Part shown: positions 55,511 through 63,840 of the stretch, piece by piece
Layout of the letters: each line of letters opens with the position of its first letter
Numbering within the stretch: position 1 is the first letter of the stretch
From: Paracoccus tibetensis
GTDB lineage: Bacteria; Pseudomonadota; Alphaproteobacteria; Rhodobacterales; Rhodobacteraceae
Length of the DNA stretch: 64,000 nucleotides
Assembly (NCBI RefSeq): GCF_900102505.1
Contig: NZ_FMVT01000009.1
Location: forward strand, 1-64,000
Direction: 5' to 3'
Notes under the pieces: generated by a model
Seen by the model: only the letters and a program-made list of their open reading frames with translations
The model's database searches: none
What the model was told of the DNA's origin: nothing
Translations under genes and position numbers: made by a program

Positions 55511-56332
55511 ATGCTGGACGCCGAACACCGCGAGTCGCTGCTGGACGTGAACAACATCGAGGTGATCTACAACCACGTCATCCTGGTGCTGAAGGGCGTC
55601 AGCCTGTCGGTCCCGAAGGGTAGCATCACCGCGCTTCTGGGCGGCAACGGCGCCGGCAAGACGACGACGCTGAAGGCGATCTCGAACCTTCTCGCCTCCG
55701 AGCGGGGCGAGGTGACCAAGGGGACGATCACGTATCAGGGCGAATCGCTGACCCGGCAGAACCCGGCCGCGTTGGTCCAGCGCGGCATCATCCAAGTGAT
55801 GGAGGGCCGCCACTGCTTCGAGCACCTGACGGTCGAGGAGAACCTCTTGACCGGCGCCTATACCCGCAAGGACGGCAGCGCTGCCATCAAGCGCGATCTC
55901 GAGATGGTCTATGACTATTTCCCGCGCCTGCGCGAGCGTCGGAAAAGCCAGGCCGGCTACACCTCGGGCGGCGAGCAGCAGATGACCGCGATGGGCCGCG
56001 CGCTGATGTCCCGCCCCGAGATGATCCTGCTGGACGAGCCGTCGATGGGCCTTGCCCCGCAGCTGGTCGAGCAGATCTTCCAGATCGTGAAGGCCGTGAA
56101 CGAGGGCGAGGGCGTGACCTTCCTTCTGGCCGAGCAGAACACCAACGTCGCCCTGCGCTTCGCCCATTACGGCTACATCATGGAGAACGGGCGCATCGTG
56201 ATGGACGGACCGGCGGCGCAGCTGCGCGAGAACCCGGACGTGAAGGAATTCTACCTGGGCATGTCGGACGAGGGGCGCAAGTCCTTCCGCGACGTGCGCA
56301 GCTACCGCCGCCGCAAGCGCTGGCTGGCCTGA
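55511..56332 (+). CDS. Liv-type ABC transporter ATP-binding protein (LivF-like)
   Basis: The 273-residue ATPase has Walker A GGNGAGKTT (44-52), signature YTSGGEQQMTAMGRAL and Walker B MILLDEPSMGLAPQLV, then LLAEQNTNVALRFA with a Gln in place of the more usual His switch (normal for LivF). It is the partner of the LivG-like ATPase. A C-terminal basic tail (SYRRRKRWLA) is extra. Start ATG 55511 follows AAAGGAGAGG. Confidence 0.95.
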   Translation: MLDAEHRESLLDVNNIEVIYNHVILVLKGVSLSVPKGSITALLGGNGAGKTTTLKAISNLLASERGEVTKGTITYQGESLTRQNPAALVQRGIIQVMEGRHCFEHLTVEENLLTGAYTRKDGSAAIKRDLEMVYDYFPRLRERRKSQAGYTSGGEQQMTAMGRALMSRPEMILLDEPSMGLAPQLVEQIFQIVKAVNEGEGVTFLLAEQNTNVALRFAHYGYIMENGRIVMDGPAAQLRENPDVKEFYLGMSDEGRKSFRDVRSYRRRKRWLA

Positions 56333-56343
56333 GGAGCCTGAAG

Positions 56344-57561
56344 ATGGCACATTACGACGAACTGGAAACCCGTGACTCCGAGGCACGGGAGAAGGCGCTG
56401 GCATCCGCCCTTCCCGCCGCCATCGCCCGCGCCAAGGCCGCGCCCGCGCTGGCCGAGCTGCTGCGCGAGGTGGACCCGGCGGCCGTCACGGACCGCGCCG
56501 CGCTGGCGCGCCTGCCGGTGATCCGCAAGGCGGGCCTCTCGGCCGCGCAGAAGGCGCTGCCCCCGCTCGGCGGCTACGCGACCCGCGCGCTGACCGAATT
56601 CGACCACGTCTTCCAGAGCCCCGGCCCGATTTATGAACCCGGCCGCGTGAACGGCGACTGGTGGCGTCTTGGCCGCTTCCTTCATGCCTCGGGCGTAGGG
56701 CGCGGCGACATCGTGCAGAACTGCTTCGGCTACCACCTGACGCCGGCCGGAATGATGTTCGAATCCGGTGCGCGGGCCGTGGGCGCGACGGTCCTGCCCG
56801 CCGGCACCGGACAGACCGACCTTCAGGTCCGGGCCGCCGTGGACATCGGCACGACCTGCTATGCCGGCACGCCGGATTTCCTGAAGGTGATCCTCGACCG
56901 CGCCGACGAGACGGGCGAGGTGCTGGCGATCCGCAAGGCCGTGGTCGGAGGCGGCGCGCTGTTTCCTTCGCTGCGCCAGCTCTACGCCGACCGGGGCATC
57001 GTCACGCGGCAATGCTACGCCACCGCCGATCTCGGCAACATCGCCTACGAGACCGAGGCGCTTGAGGGGATGATCGTGGACGAGGGCGTGATCGTCGAGA
57101 TCGTGCGCCCCGGCACGGGCGATCCGGTCCCCGAGGGCGAGGTGGGCGAGGTGCTGGTCACGACGCTGAACCCCGACTACCCGCTGATCCGCTTCGCGAC
57201 CGGGGACCTGTCCGCGGTGCTGGCGGGCACCAGCCCTTGCGGCCGGACCAACATGCGCGTCAAGGGCTGGATGGGCCGGGCCGACCAGACGACCAAGATC
57301 AAGGGCATGTTCGTGCGCCCCGAACAGGTCGCGGCTCTCGTCTCGCGCCATCCCGACGTCGCCCGGGCCCGCGTCATCGCCGAGCGGCAGGGCGAGATGG
57401 ACGTGATGACCGTGCAGCTGGAAACGGCCCAGGACGGCGCCGAGCGCTTCGAGCCCTCGGTGATCGACACGCTGAAGCTGAAGGGCCGTATCCAGATCGT
57501 GCCTCCCGGCAGCCTGCCCAACGATGGCAAGGTCATCGAGGACCGCCGCAGCTATGACTGA
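56344..57561 (+). CDS. Phenylacetate--CoA ligase-like AMP-binding enzyme
   Basis: The 405-residue protein has PaaK-family features: PVIRKAGLSAAQKALPPLGGYA, a degenerate GRVNGDWWRLGRFLHASG in the loop region, CYATADLGNIAYE, IRFATGDLSAVL and the C-terminal RADQTTKIKGMFVRP-type hinge. PaaK proteins activate aromatic acids such as phenylacetate, but specificity cannot be read. It ends an operon that begins with another acyl-CoA ligase. The usual TSGTTG-like loop is not obvious, so catalytic competence deserves checking. Confidence 0.88.
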   Translation: MAHYDELETRDSEAREKALASALPAAIARAKAAPALAELLREVDPAAVTDRAALARLPVIRKAGLSAAQKALPPLGGYATRALTEFDHVFQSPGPIYEPGRVNGDWWRLGRFLHASGVGRGDIVQNCFGYHLTPAGMMFESGARAVGATVLPAGTGQTDLQVRAAVDIGTTCYAGTPDFLKVILDRADETGEVLAIRKAVVGGGALFPSLRQLYADRGIVTRQCYATADLGNIAYETEALEGMIVDEGVIVEIVRPGTGDPVPEGEVGEVLVTTLNPDYPLIRFATGDLSAVLAGTSPCGRTNMRVKGWMGRADQTTKIKGMFVRPEQVAALVSRHPDVARARVIAERQGEMDVMTVQLETAQDGAERFEPSVIDTLKLKGRIQIVPPGSLPNDGKVIEDRRSYD

Positions 57562-57653
57562 GCGCTAGATGTCCAGCATTTGAGCGGTCGCCTAGGCGGA
57601 CGGGTGCCGGTGGGGCAAGATGCCCACTGCAGCATTCGGTTCGGGGTGACATC

Positions 57654-58418
57654 ATGGCTGGCGGCAAGGGCTCGGCGGGCCCGACCATTATCATCAAGCG
57701 GGTCGAAGGCGGCGGCGAGGCCGGCCATCATGGCGGCGCCTGGAAGGTGGCCTATGCGGACTTCGTGACCGCGATGATGGCCTTCTTCCTTCTCATGTGG
57801 CTGCTGAACGCCACGACCGAGGCGCAACGCACCGGACTTGCCGACTATTTCTCGCCCACCGTGATGAAGACCCCCGGCTCGTCGGGTGACGGGACCGAGG
57901 ATGCGGTGCGCCACTCTATCCAGCAGCCGCTCCGCGACAGCGAGGCCGCCGCCGATTTCGAAGAGGTGGCCCGCGAGGTCCAGAACATCCTGACCGGCAG
58001 CGGCGCCGAATCGATGCAGATGACCAATCTCCTCAAGCACGTCGTCACCCGCATGACGGACGAGGGGCTGGTGATCGAGCTGTCCGACCTGACCGAGGCG
58101 CCGCTCTTCGTCGAGGATACCGGCCAGCCGCAGCCCGCGCTGACCTCGCTGATGCGCATCGTGGCAAGTGCCCTTGGCCACACCCGTAACCAGATCGCCA
58201 TCTCCGGCCATGTGCGCGCCTATCCCGAGACGCTGGTCTCCTCGCCGGTCTGGGCGCTGTCCGACGCCCGCGCCCACACGGTGCGCAACCTGCTGGAGCA
58301 GGCGGATTTTCCGCAGCGCCGCATCCAGCGCGTCAGCGCCTTCGGCGACCGCCGCAACCGCAGCGGCAACCCGATGGACCCGCAGAACAACCGGATCGAG
58401 GTCATTTTATTGAGATAG
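57654..58418 (+). CDS. motB: Flagellar stator protein MotB
   Basis: The 254-residue protein has the single membrane helix with the proton-carrying Asp (WKVAYADFVTAMMAFFLLMWLLNAT, about residues 30-54), a plug/linker region and an OmpA-like peptidoglycan-binding domain (VEDTGQPQPALTSLMRIVASAL, ISGHVRAYP, LSDARAHTVRNLL, NRIEVILLR). It anchors the stator to the wall. Its partner motA is at 4930, in the other flagellar block. No CtrA box lies in the 92 bases upstream. Confidence 0.96.
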   Translation: MAGGKGSAGPTIIIKRVEGGGEAGHHGGAWKVAYADFVTAMMAFFLLMWLLNATTEAQRTGLADYFSPTVMKTPGSSGDGTEDAVRHSIQQPLRDSEAAADFEEVAREVQNILTGSGAESMQMTNLLKHVVTRMTDEGLVIELSDLTEAPLFVEDTGQPQPALTSLMRIVASALGHTRNQIAISGHVRAYPETLVSSPVWALSDARAHTVRNLLEQADFPQRRIQRVSAFGDRRNRSGNPMDPQNNRIEVILLR

Positions 58419-58438
58419 GCCGGCGCCGAGGACGCGCC

Positions 58439-58453
58439 TTAGCCGAATCTTAA
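58439..58453. promoter_or_regulatory. CtrA-type box (TTAG-N7-TTAA) upstream of flgE
   Basis: TTAG at 58439-58442 and TTAA at 58450-58453 are separated by exactly 7 bases (CCGAATC). The box ends 48 bases before the flgE ATG, the same distance range as the box before fliL. It suggests CtrA control of flgE-flgK-flgL-flgI. Confidence 0.7.
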
Positions 58454-58501
58454 GCTGTCTGCGCAAGGATCGCCGAAAGACGCATTAGAAAGGGTCGCTT
58501 C

Positions 58502-59818
58502 ATGTCTCTGTCCTCCGCCATGAATGCCGGGGTTTCCGGCCTCGCGGCCAACTCCTCCCGCCTCGGGACGATCTCCGACAACATCGCGAACTCGGGCACC
58601 TTCGGCTACAAGCGCGTCGAATCCGAATTCCACTCCATCGTGCTGAACCAGACGCGTGTCGCCGGCCTCTACTCGGCCGGCGGCGTCCGCGTCACCACCT
58701 CGCGCATCATCGACGAGGATGGGGCTCTTACAACGACGACCAACCCGCTCGACCTCGCGATTTCTGGCCGTGGCTTCCTGCCGGTCACCAGTGCCGCCGA
58801 CCTCGACAACGGCATGAGCCAGATGCCGTTCATGATGACGCGCACCGGCTCCTTCCGGGCCGATCAAAACGGCATCCTGCGCACCGATGGCGGCCTGGTT
58901 CTGCTGGGATGGGCGGTCGATTCGAACGGCAACGTGCCTCTGGCTTCGCGCGACACGGTCGGCACACTGGAACCCGTCCGGATCCAGACGAACCAGGCCT
59001 CGGGCGATCCGACGAACCGCATCTCGCTTGGCGTGAACCTCCCGGCCACCGAAACGCGAGCGGGCTCGTCGGGCGCCGAGCTGCCTCTGCGCGTCGAGTA
59101 CTACGGGAACCTCGGCACTGCAGAATATCTCGACGTCAAGTTCGAGCCAACCCTCGCCACGGGCGTCGGAATGTCGAACACCTGGACCATGACCATCAGC
59201 GACTCGGCGACGGATCCGGCCGCCAACCCGATCGCCTCCTATAGGGTGATCTTCAATGACACGCAGGCGCTCGGCGGCAGCATCGTCGACGTGATCGCGC
59301 TCGACGGCGCAGAGTACGATAGGGCGAACGGGACCGTTCAGCTCAACGTCGGTGGCGGGGGGATCTCGATGTTCGTGGGCGTGCCCGGCGGCGGTGCCGG
59401 GCTCAAGCAGCTCTCGGCTAGTTTCTCCCCGACCAACATCGTGAAGAACGGCTCGCCGGTCGGCAACCTCGTCTCGGTCGAGATCGATCAGGACGGCTTC
59501 ATTCGCGCCAGCTACGACACCGGGTTCATCAAGCGCCTCTACCAGATCCCGCTGGTCGACGTGCCTAACCCCAACGGGCTCATCACGACCGACGGCCAGT
59601 CCTTCAAGATCTCGCCCATCTCGGGAAGCTTCTTTCTCTGGGACGCAGGCGACGGCCCGACCGGCAATATCCTCGGCTATGCACGCGAGGCTTCCACGAC
59701 CGACGTGGCGCAGGAGCTGACCGAGCTCATCACCACGCAGCGCGCCTATTCGTCGAACGCCAAGATCATCCAGACGGTCGACGAGATGCTGCAGGAAACC
59801 ACCAACATCAAGCGGTAG
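58502..59818 (+). CDS. flgE: Flagellar hook protein FlgE
   Basis: The 438-residue secreted protein polymerises into the hook. It opens with SLSSAMNAGVSGLAANSSRLGTISDNIANSGTFGYKRVE, the rod/hook signature including NIANxxTxGYK, and ends with the matching C-terminal helix LTELITTQRAYSSNAKIIQTVDEMLQETTNIKR. Between lie FlgE D1/D2-type segments. It starts 83 bases after motB behind a CtrA box. It is the first of four consecutive hook and ring genes. Confidence 0.97.
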   Translation: MSLSSAMNAGVSGLAANSSRLGTISDNIANSGTFGYKRVESEFHSIVLNQTRVAGLYSAGGVRVTTSRIIDEDGALTTTTNPLDLAISGRGFLPVTSAADLDNGMSQMPFMMTRTGSFRADQNGILRTDGGLVLLGWAVDSNGNVPLASRDTVGTLEPVRIQTNQASGDPTNRISLGVNLPATETRAGSSGAELPLRVEYYGNLGTAEYLDVKFEPTLATGVGMSNTWTMTISDSATDPAANPIASYRVIFNDTQALGGSIVDVIALDGAEYDRANGTVQLNVGGGGISMFVGVPGGGAGLKQLSASFSPTNIVKNGSPVGNLVSVEIDQDGFIRASYDTGFIKRLYQIPLVDVPNPNGLITTDGQSFKISPISGSFFLWDAGDGPTGNILGYAREASTTDVAQELTELITTQRAYSSNAKIIQTVDEMLQETTNIKR

Positions 59819-59845
59819 GGCCCAAGGCCCGCGCTCCGGAGTTTA

Positions 59846-61303
59846 ATGATGAGTATCGCCCGCGCCCTCTCCAATGCCTTGACCGGGCTTTCGGCCACCT
59901 CACGGGGGACCGAGACGGTCGCCGCGAACCTCGCCAACGTCATGACCCCGGGCTATGCGCGCCGCGAGGTTGCCCTCAGCCCCCAGAGCCTTGGCGGGAA
60001 CTTCGGAGGCGTCCGCGTCGACGGCATCATCCGCCACGTGAATGCCGGTCTTCTGGCAGAGGCGCGGGGCGCTGCCGCCTCCCGATCGGATGCGTCGACG
60101 CGGGTGGCACATCTGCGTCAGATGGAGCAGGTGATCGGGCTTCCAGGCGAGGCACATGGCCTTGAGACGGCGCTGTCGCGATTTCAGGCTGCGCTCTCTT
60201 CGGCTGCCGCACGACCTGACGACGAGCTGCGCTTGGCAGAAGTGGCTCATGGCGCGGTGGCCCTAGCAGGACGTCTCAATGCCGCGTCCAACGCGGTTCA
60301 GGCTGCCCGGACGGAGGCGGAACAGGCGATCTCAAGCGAGGTGGCGCTCATCAACTCGTCCCTGGACCGGGTCGTCTACCTGAACCGGCGGATCGCGGCC
60401 ACGCAGGCCGAGGGGCACGATTCATCCTCGCTCCAGGACGAGCGGCAGGTCGTCGTCGATCGCATCGCGACGATCCTTCCGATCCAGCAGGTCCTGCGAG
60501 AGGGTAGTGCTGTCGCCCTCTTCACCCGCGAAGGTGCCGTTCTTCTGGATGGAACATCGCCCTCCCGCCTCGGCTTCAGCCCGGTGGGCCAGGTGCAACC
60601 GGAACAATCGCTCGGTATCGGCCTCGCGAGCCTCGTCTTCAACGGACAGGAGATCGCACCGGATCAGCTTCGTCTCTTCGCCGGCGGATCCCTCGGCGCC
60701 CATTTTGATATCCGCGACCGTCTTGCGCCAAGACTGCAGAACGACCTCGATGCGCTCGCGGTCGATCTCCATACGCGACTGTCCGATCCGCAGGTCGATC
60801 CCAGTCTGGCACCCGGCCAGTCAGGCATTTTCATCGACCGCGCACAGCCAGCGGGGCCGGTTGTGCCATTGGGTCTTGCATCTCGCCTTGCCATCAACGG
60901 CTCCGTCGATCCTTCGGCTGGCGGAGAGCCTTGGCGTCTTCGAGCCGGCATCACGGCCAGCGGTCCTGAGCCTGCCTCGAAATCCTCGGTCCTCTTCGGG
61001 CTTTTGGAGGCGCTCAATGCTCCCGAGCCCCCTCGACCCGGCAGTACCTTTACCGGTACCGCGTCGCTCGCCGCTCGCTTCGCAACCGTCGGAGCAAGGA
61101 CCGTCTCAGCGCGCGTCGAAGGCGAAGGCGGCCTCGCCGTCACCAGCGTGCGCTATTCGCTGCTTCAATCGCGGCAGATGGCAGACGGTGTCGACAGTGA
61201 CGCGGAGATGCAGCGGCTTCTCCAGTACGAACAAGCCTACGCCGCCAATGCCCGCGTGATCCAGGCCATCGACGAGATGCTCAACTACCTGCTGAGGATG
61301 TAA
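59846..61303 (+). CDS. flgK: Flagellar hook-associated protein 1 FlgK
   Basis: The 485-residue protein joins hook to filament. N-terminal SIARALSNALTGLSATSRGTETVAANLANVMTPGYARREV is the FlgK/FlgE signature; the C-terminal helix ends QLLQYEQAYAANARVIQAIDEMLNYLLRM. Two ATGs (59846, 59849) are possible. It follows flgE by 27 bases and is 1 base from flgL, so the genes are co-transcribed. Confidence 0.94.
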   Translation: MMSIARALSNALTGLSATSRGTETVAANLANVMTPGYARREVALSPQSLGGNFGGVRVDGIIRHVNAGLLAEARGAAASRSDASTRVAHLRQMEQVIGLPGEAHGLETALSRFQAALSSAAARPDDELRLAEVAHGAVALAGRLNAASNAVQAARTEAEQAISSEVALINSSLDRVVYLNRRIAATQAEGHDSSSLQDERQVVVDRIATILPIQQVLREGSAVALFTREGAVLLDGTSPSRLGFSPVGQVQPEQSLGIGLASLVFNGQEIAPDQLRLFAGGSLGAHFDIRDRLAPRLQNDLDALAVDLHTRLSDPQVDPSLAPGQSGIFIDRAQPAGPVVPLGLASRLAINGSVDPSAGGEPWRLRAGITASGPEPASKSSVLFGLLEALNAPEPPRPGSTFTGTASLAARFATVGARTVSARVEGEGGLAVTSVRYSLLQSRQMADGVDSDAEMQRLLQYEQAYAANARVIQAIDEMLNYLLRM

Positions 61304-61304
61304 A

Positions 61305-62321
61305 ATGTCGATCTACAATGTTGGCGATCAAGCCCGTGCCTACGCACTGCAGATGGCCACCGGCCGCCTGAAGTCGACCATGACCACCTTGAGCAGTGAA
61401 ATGGCGAGCGGCGAGACTGCCGATGTTGGCAAGCGATTGAACGGCAACACGCTGACGCTGAGCAGCATCGAGGCGCGCCTTGCGTCGATGGCGCAGTATC
61501 AGCGGAACGCATCGGACGCTGCCATGCTGACGCGGGGCCTTCAGGACGTGCTCGAGGCCGTCCGTCAGGACGCGGCGCATCTGGGGGTCGAACTTGCCAC
61601 CGATCCGTTCCGCGATGCGAACGACGCGCTCGCGATACGCGCCAACCACGCCACGATGATTTTCGACGGGGCGGTTCAGCGCCTGAATGGTGCCGTGGGC
61701 GGGCGTTTCCTGTTGTCCGGACTGGCATCCGATCGCCCGCCGCTGGCATCGGCGGCACAGATGCTTGACCGCTTGGCGACGGTGACCTCTGGAATGACGG
61801 ACGCAGGCGAGATCGCCAGCGCCATCACGGCATGGTTCGATGCTCCACCGGGCGGCAACGGCTTCTTGGACAATGCGTACGCGGGGACACTCGGACAAAG
61901 CCAGCAGATCAAGGTGGCGGAGGACATGTCCGTGGCCATCGGAACATCGGCCGCATCGCCTGCTGTTCGTGATGTCCTGAAGGGGCTGGCGATGGCCGCA
62001 ATCCTTGACCGAGGGGTTCTGCCGGGGCAGCAGGATCAGCGCGGCGCGCTGCTGGGGATGGCTGGCCGCAGCCTGCTCGCGGCCGAGCACGGCCTCATCG
62101 GGGAGAAGGGGCGCATCGGCCTGACGGAGCAGGTTGTCGACAGGGCGAGGAGCACGAGCGCTGCCGCCATGTCAACGCTTGAGCTGTCGCGAGCCGAGAT
62201 CCGCAGCGTCGACGCCTTCGAAACTGCAGCGGCACTGAAGGAAGTCGATGGTCAGCTGGAGACGCTATATGCCGTTACTGCGCGACTTTCGAAGCTGAAG
62301 CTCGTGGACTACCTGCGATGA
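61305..62321 (+). CDS. flgL: Flagellar hook-associated protein 3 FlgL (flagellin family)
   Basis: The 338-residue protein is flagellin-like, with helical N- and C-terminal ends (STMTTLSSEMASGETADVGKRLNGNTLTLSSIEARLA; AEIRSVDAFETAAALKEVDGQLETLYAVTARLSKLKLVDYLR) and a variable middle. Position after flgK identifies FlgL, the second hook-filament junction protein. Its stop overlaps flgI by 4 bases. Flagellin itself is not in this window. Confidence 0.88.
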   Translation: MSIYNVGDQARAYALQMATGRLKSTMTTLSSEMASGETADVGKRLNGNTLTLSSIEARLASMAQYQRNASDAAMLTRGLQDVLEAVRQDAAHLGVELATDPFRDANDALAIRANHATMIFDGAVQRLNGAVGGRFLLSGLASDRPPLASAAQMLDRLATVTSGMTDAGEIASAITAWFDAPPGGNGFLDNAYAGTLGQSQQIKVAEDMSVAIGTSAASPAVRDVLKGLAMAAILDRGVLPGQQDQRGALLGMAGRSLLAAEHGLIGEKGRIGLTEQVVDRARSTSAAAMSTLELSRAEIRSVDAFETAAALKEVDGQLETLYAVTARLSKLKLVDYLR

Positions 62322-63421
62322 GCCGGTTCCTCGCTTGGATCGTCACATTGTGCCTTGTGGTGACGACGGCACACGGCTCGCCTGTCAGGATCAAAGACCT
62401 GGCAGAGTTCGATGGGGTGCGCGGGAACGATCTTGTCGGCTATGGGCTCGTCGTTGGTCTGGACGGAACTGGCGACGGCTTTCGGAACGCGCCATTCACC
62501 GAGGAGATGCTTGCGGGGCTTCTGGAACGCCTTGGCGTCAACGTGACCGATGAAGCGCTGCGGTCCAAGAACGTCGCAGCGGTCATCGTGACCGCGACGT
62601 TGCCGCCCTTCGCCCGCTCGGGAAGCCGGATCTCAGTCGGAGTCTCGGCCATTGGCGACGCCAAGAGCCTGCTCGGCGGGACGCTGGTCATGACACCGTT
62701 GAAGGCGGCGGATGGCAACATCTATGCAGTCGCGCAAGGCTCGATCCTGGCAGGCGGTGCATCTGTCAGCGGAGACGCGGCGCGCGCGGTGGACGGGGTT
62801 CCGACAACGGGTACGATTCCGGGAGGTGCCCGGGTGGAGCGAGAGGTGGAGTTTGACTTCTCGAGCATCGACAACATCAGGATCGCGCTGCGTAACCCCG
62901 ATTTCACCACGGCGGCACGTGTCGAGGACGCGATCAACAGCGACTTCGGCCGCCAGCTTGCGGTCACCATGGACAGCGGAACCGTCATGGTCAGCTTCCG
63001 CAATCTCGGCAGTGTCAATCCGGCGCGCGTCGTCGGACGGATCGAGAACCTTCTGATCGAGCCCGAGGATCGAGCGAAGGTCGTGATCGACCACAAGTCG
63101 GGGACGATCGTTGTCGGCGAGCGGGTGAGGATCTCGCGCGTTGCCGTGTCGCAAGGGAGCCTGACACTGCGGGTCAGCGAGGCTCCGATGGTCTCGCAGC
63201 CGAACCCCTTCGCGGCGGGCGAGACAGTGACCGTGCCGCGCACGGCCGTCGAACTGCGCGAGGAGCCAGGGATCGGCTTTGCGGAGGTCGGAGGGCAGAC
63301 GAGCCTGAGCGACCTGGTGGGCGGACTGAATGCGCTCGGGGTGCGGCCGCGCGACATGATCAGCATCTTGAAATCGATTCATGCCGCCGGCGCGCTGCAC
63401 GCGGATCTTGTAATCGAATGA
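62318..63421 (+). CDS. flgI: Flagellar P-ring protein FlgI
   Basis: The 367-residue protein has a signal peptide (about residues 1-20, ending THG-SP), then VRIKDLAEFDGVRGNDLVGYGLVVGLDGTGDG, NVAAVIVTATLPPFARSGSRISVGVSAIGDAKSLLGGTL and the C-terminal SLSDLVGGLNALGVRPRDMISILKSIHAAGALHADLVIE, all FlgI hallmarks. It forms the peptidoglycan-level bushing of the rod. It is last in the motB-to-flgI block. flgH and flgA are not in the window. Confidence 0.98.
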   Translation: MSRFLAWIVTLCLVVTTAHGSPVRIKDLAEFDGVRGNDLVGYGLVVGLDGTGDGFRNAPFTEEMLAGLLERLGVNVTDEALRSKNVAAVIVTATLPPFARSGSRISVGVSAIGDAKSLLGGTLVMTPLKAADGNIYAVAQGSILAGGASVSGDAARAVDGVPTTGTIPGGARVEREVEFDFSSIDNIRIALRNPDFTTAARVEDAINSDFGRQLAVTMDSGTVMVSFRNLGSVNPARVVGRIENLLIEPEDRAKVVIDHKSGTIVVGERVRISRVAVSQGSLTLRVSEAPMVSQPNPFAAGETVTVPRTAVELREEPGIGFAEVGGQTSLSDLVGGLNALGVRPRDMISILKSIHAAGALHADLVIE

Positions 63422-63431
63422 CGGGGCTGGA

Positions 63432-63457
63432 CTGGGTGCCGCAGGATTGGCACCCGG
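63432..63457 (+). terminator. Hairpin after flgI
   Basis: CTGGGTGCC (63432-63440) pairs with GGCACCCGG (63449-63457, one G-T pair) around an 8-base loop, 11 bases after the flgI stop. No T run follows, so termination strength is uncertain. Confidence 0.45.
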
Positions 63458-63800
63458 CTTAGACTGCGATCGTCCAGAGGTGGGGAAGCTTCAGCCTGTT
63501 CGAACGGTCGGGCTGTCGTATCCAGCGGATGCGACGGCGTTGAGGTTAACGTTACGTGTTGCAGATCGGAGGCCGCGAATGGTTAGGGGTCAGCCGCTTT
63601 GAGGAAGGTCTCGAGCCCCCGAGCCTTCGGTAGAAGCGTTGCCTCCGTAAGTGGTGAGGCCGACATCGCTGCGGCCGGGGGCGATAGGCTCTTTCGAGCC
63701 GTTCCACGGCAGCTCTTGAGGCGACGAGCAGCGGCCTGATCATCGCAGAGACACGTGCCTGCTGCCAAACGTCTTCACTCGGACTGCATGTGCTGCCCGC
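63458..63800. other. Non-coding stretch between flgI and ilvE
   Basis: About 340 bases without a convincing gene. Third-position composition is not gene-like. A minus-strand frame at 63583-63768 is open for 61 codons but has no ribosome site or recognisable motif. A TTAACGTTAC sequence at about 63546 resembles a CtrA half-site but lacks a second half at 7 bases. Confidence 0.45.
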
Positions 63801-63802
63801 AA

Positions 63803-63833
63803 GCGCCGCCGCGGATGAGAGCGGCGGCGGCGC
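63803..63833 (-). terminator. GC-rich hairpin downstream of ilvE
   Basis: GCGCCGCCGC (63803-63812) pairs with GCGGCGGCG-type sequence (63821-63833) around GGATGAGA. It lies 8 bases past the ilvE stop on the minus strand and lacks a clear T run. Confidence 0.5.
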
Positions 63834-63840
63834 AGGTGGA

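Noticed and set aside
63541..63555. Further CtrA box at TTAACGTTAC downstream of flgI
   Set aside because: There is one TTAA half-site, but no TTAA or TTAG half lies 7 bases away on either side.
63583..63768. 61-codon minus-strand frame between flgI and ilvE
   Set aside because: It has no ribosome site, mixed codon use and no recognisable motif, so it is not supported as a gene.
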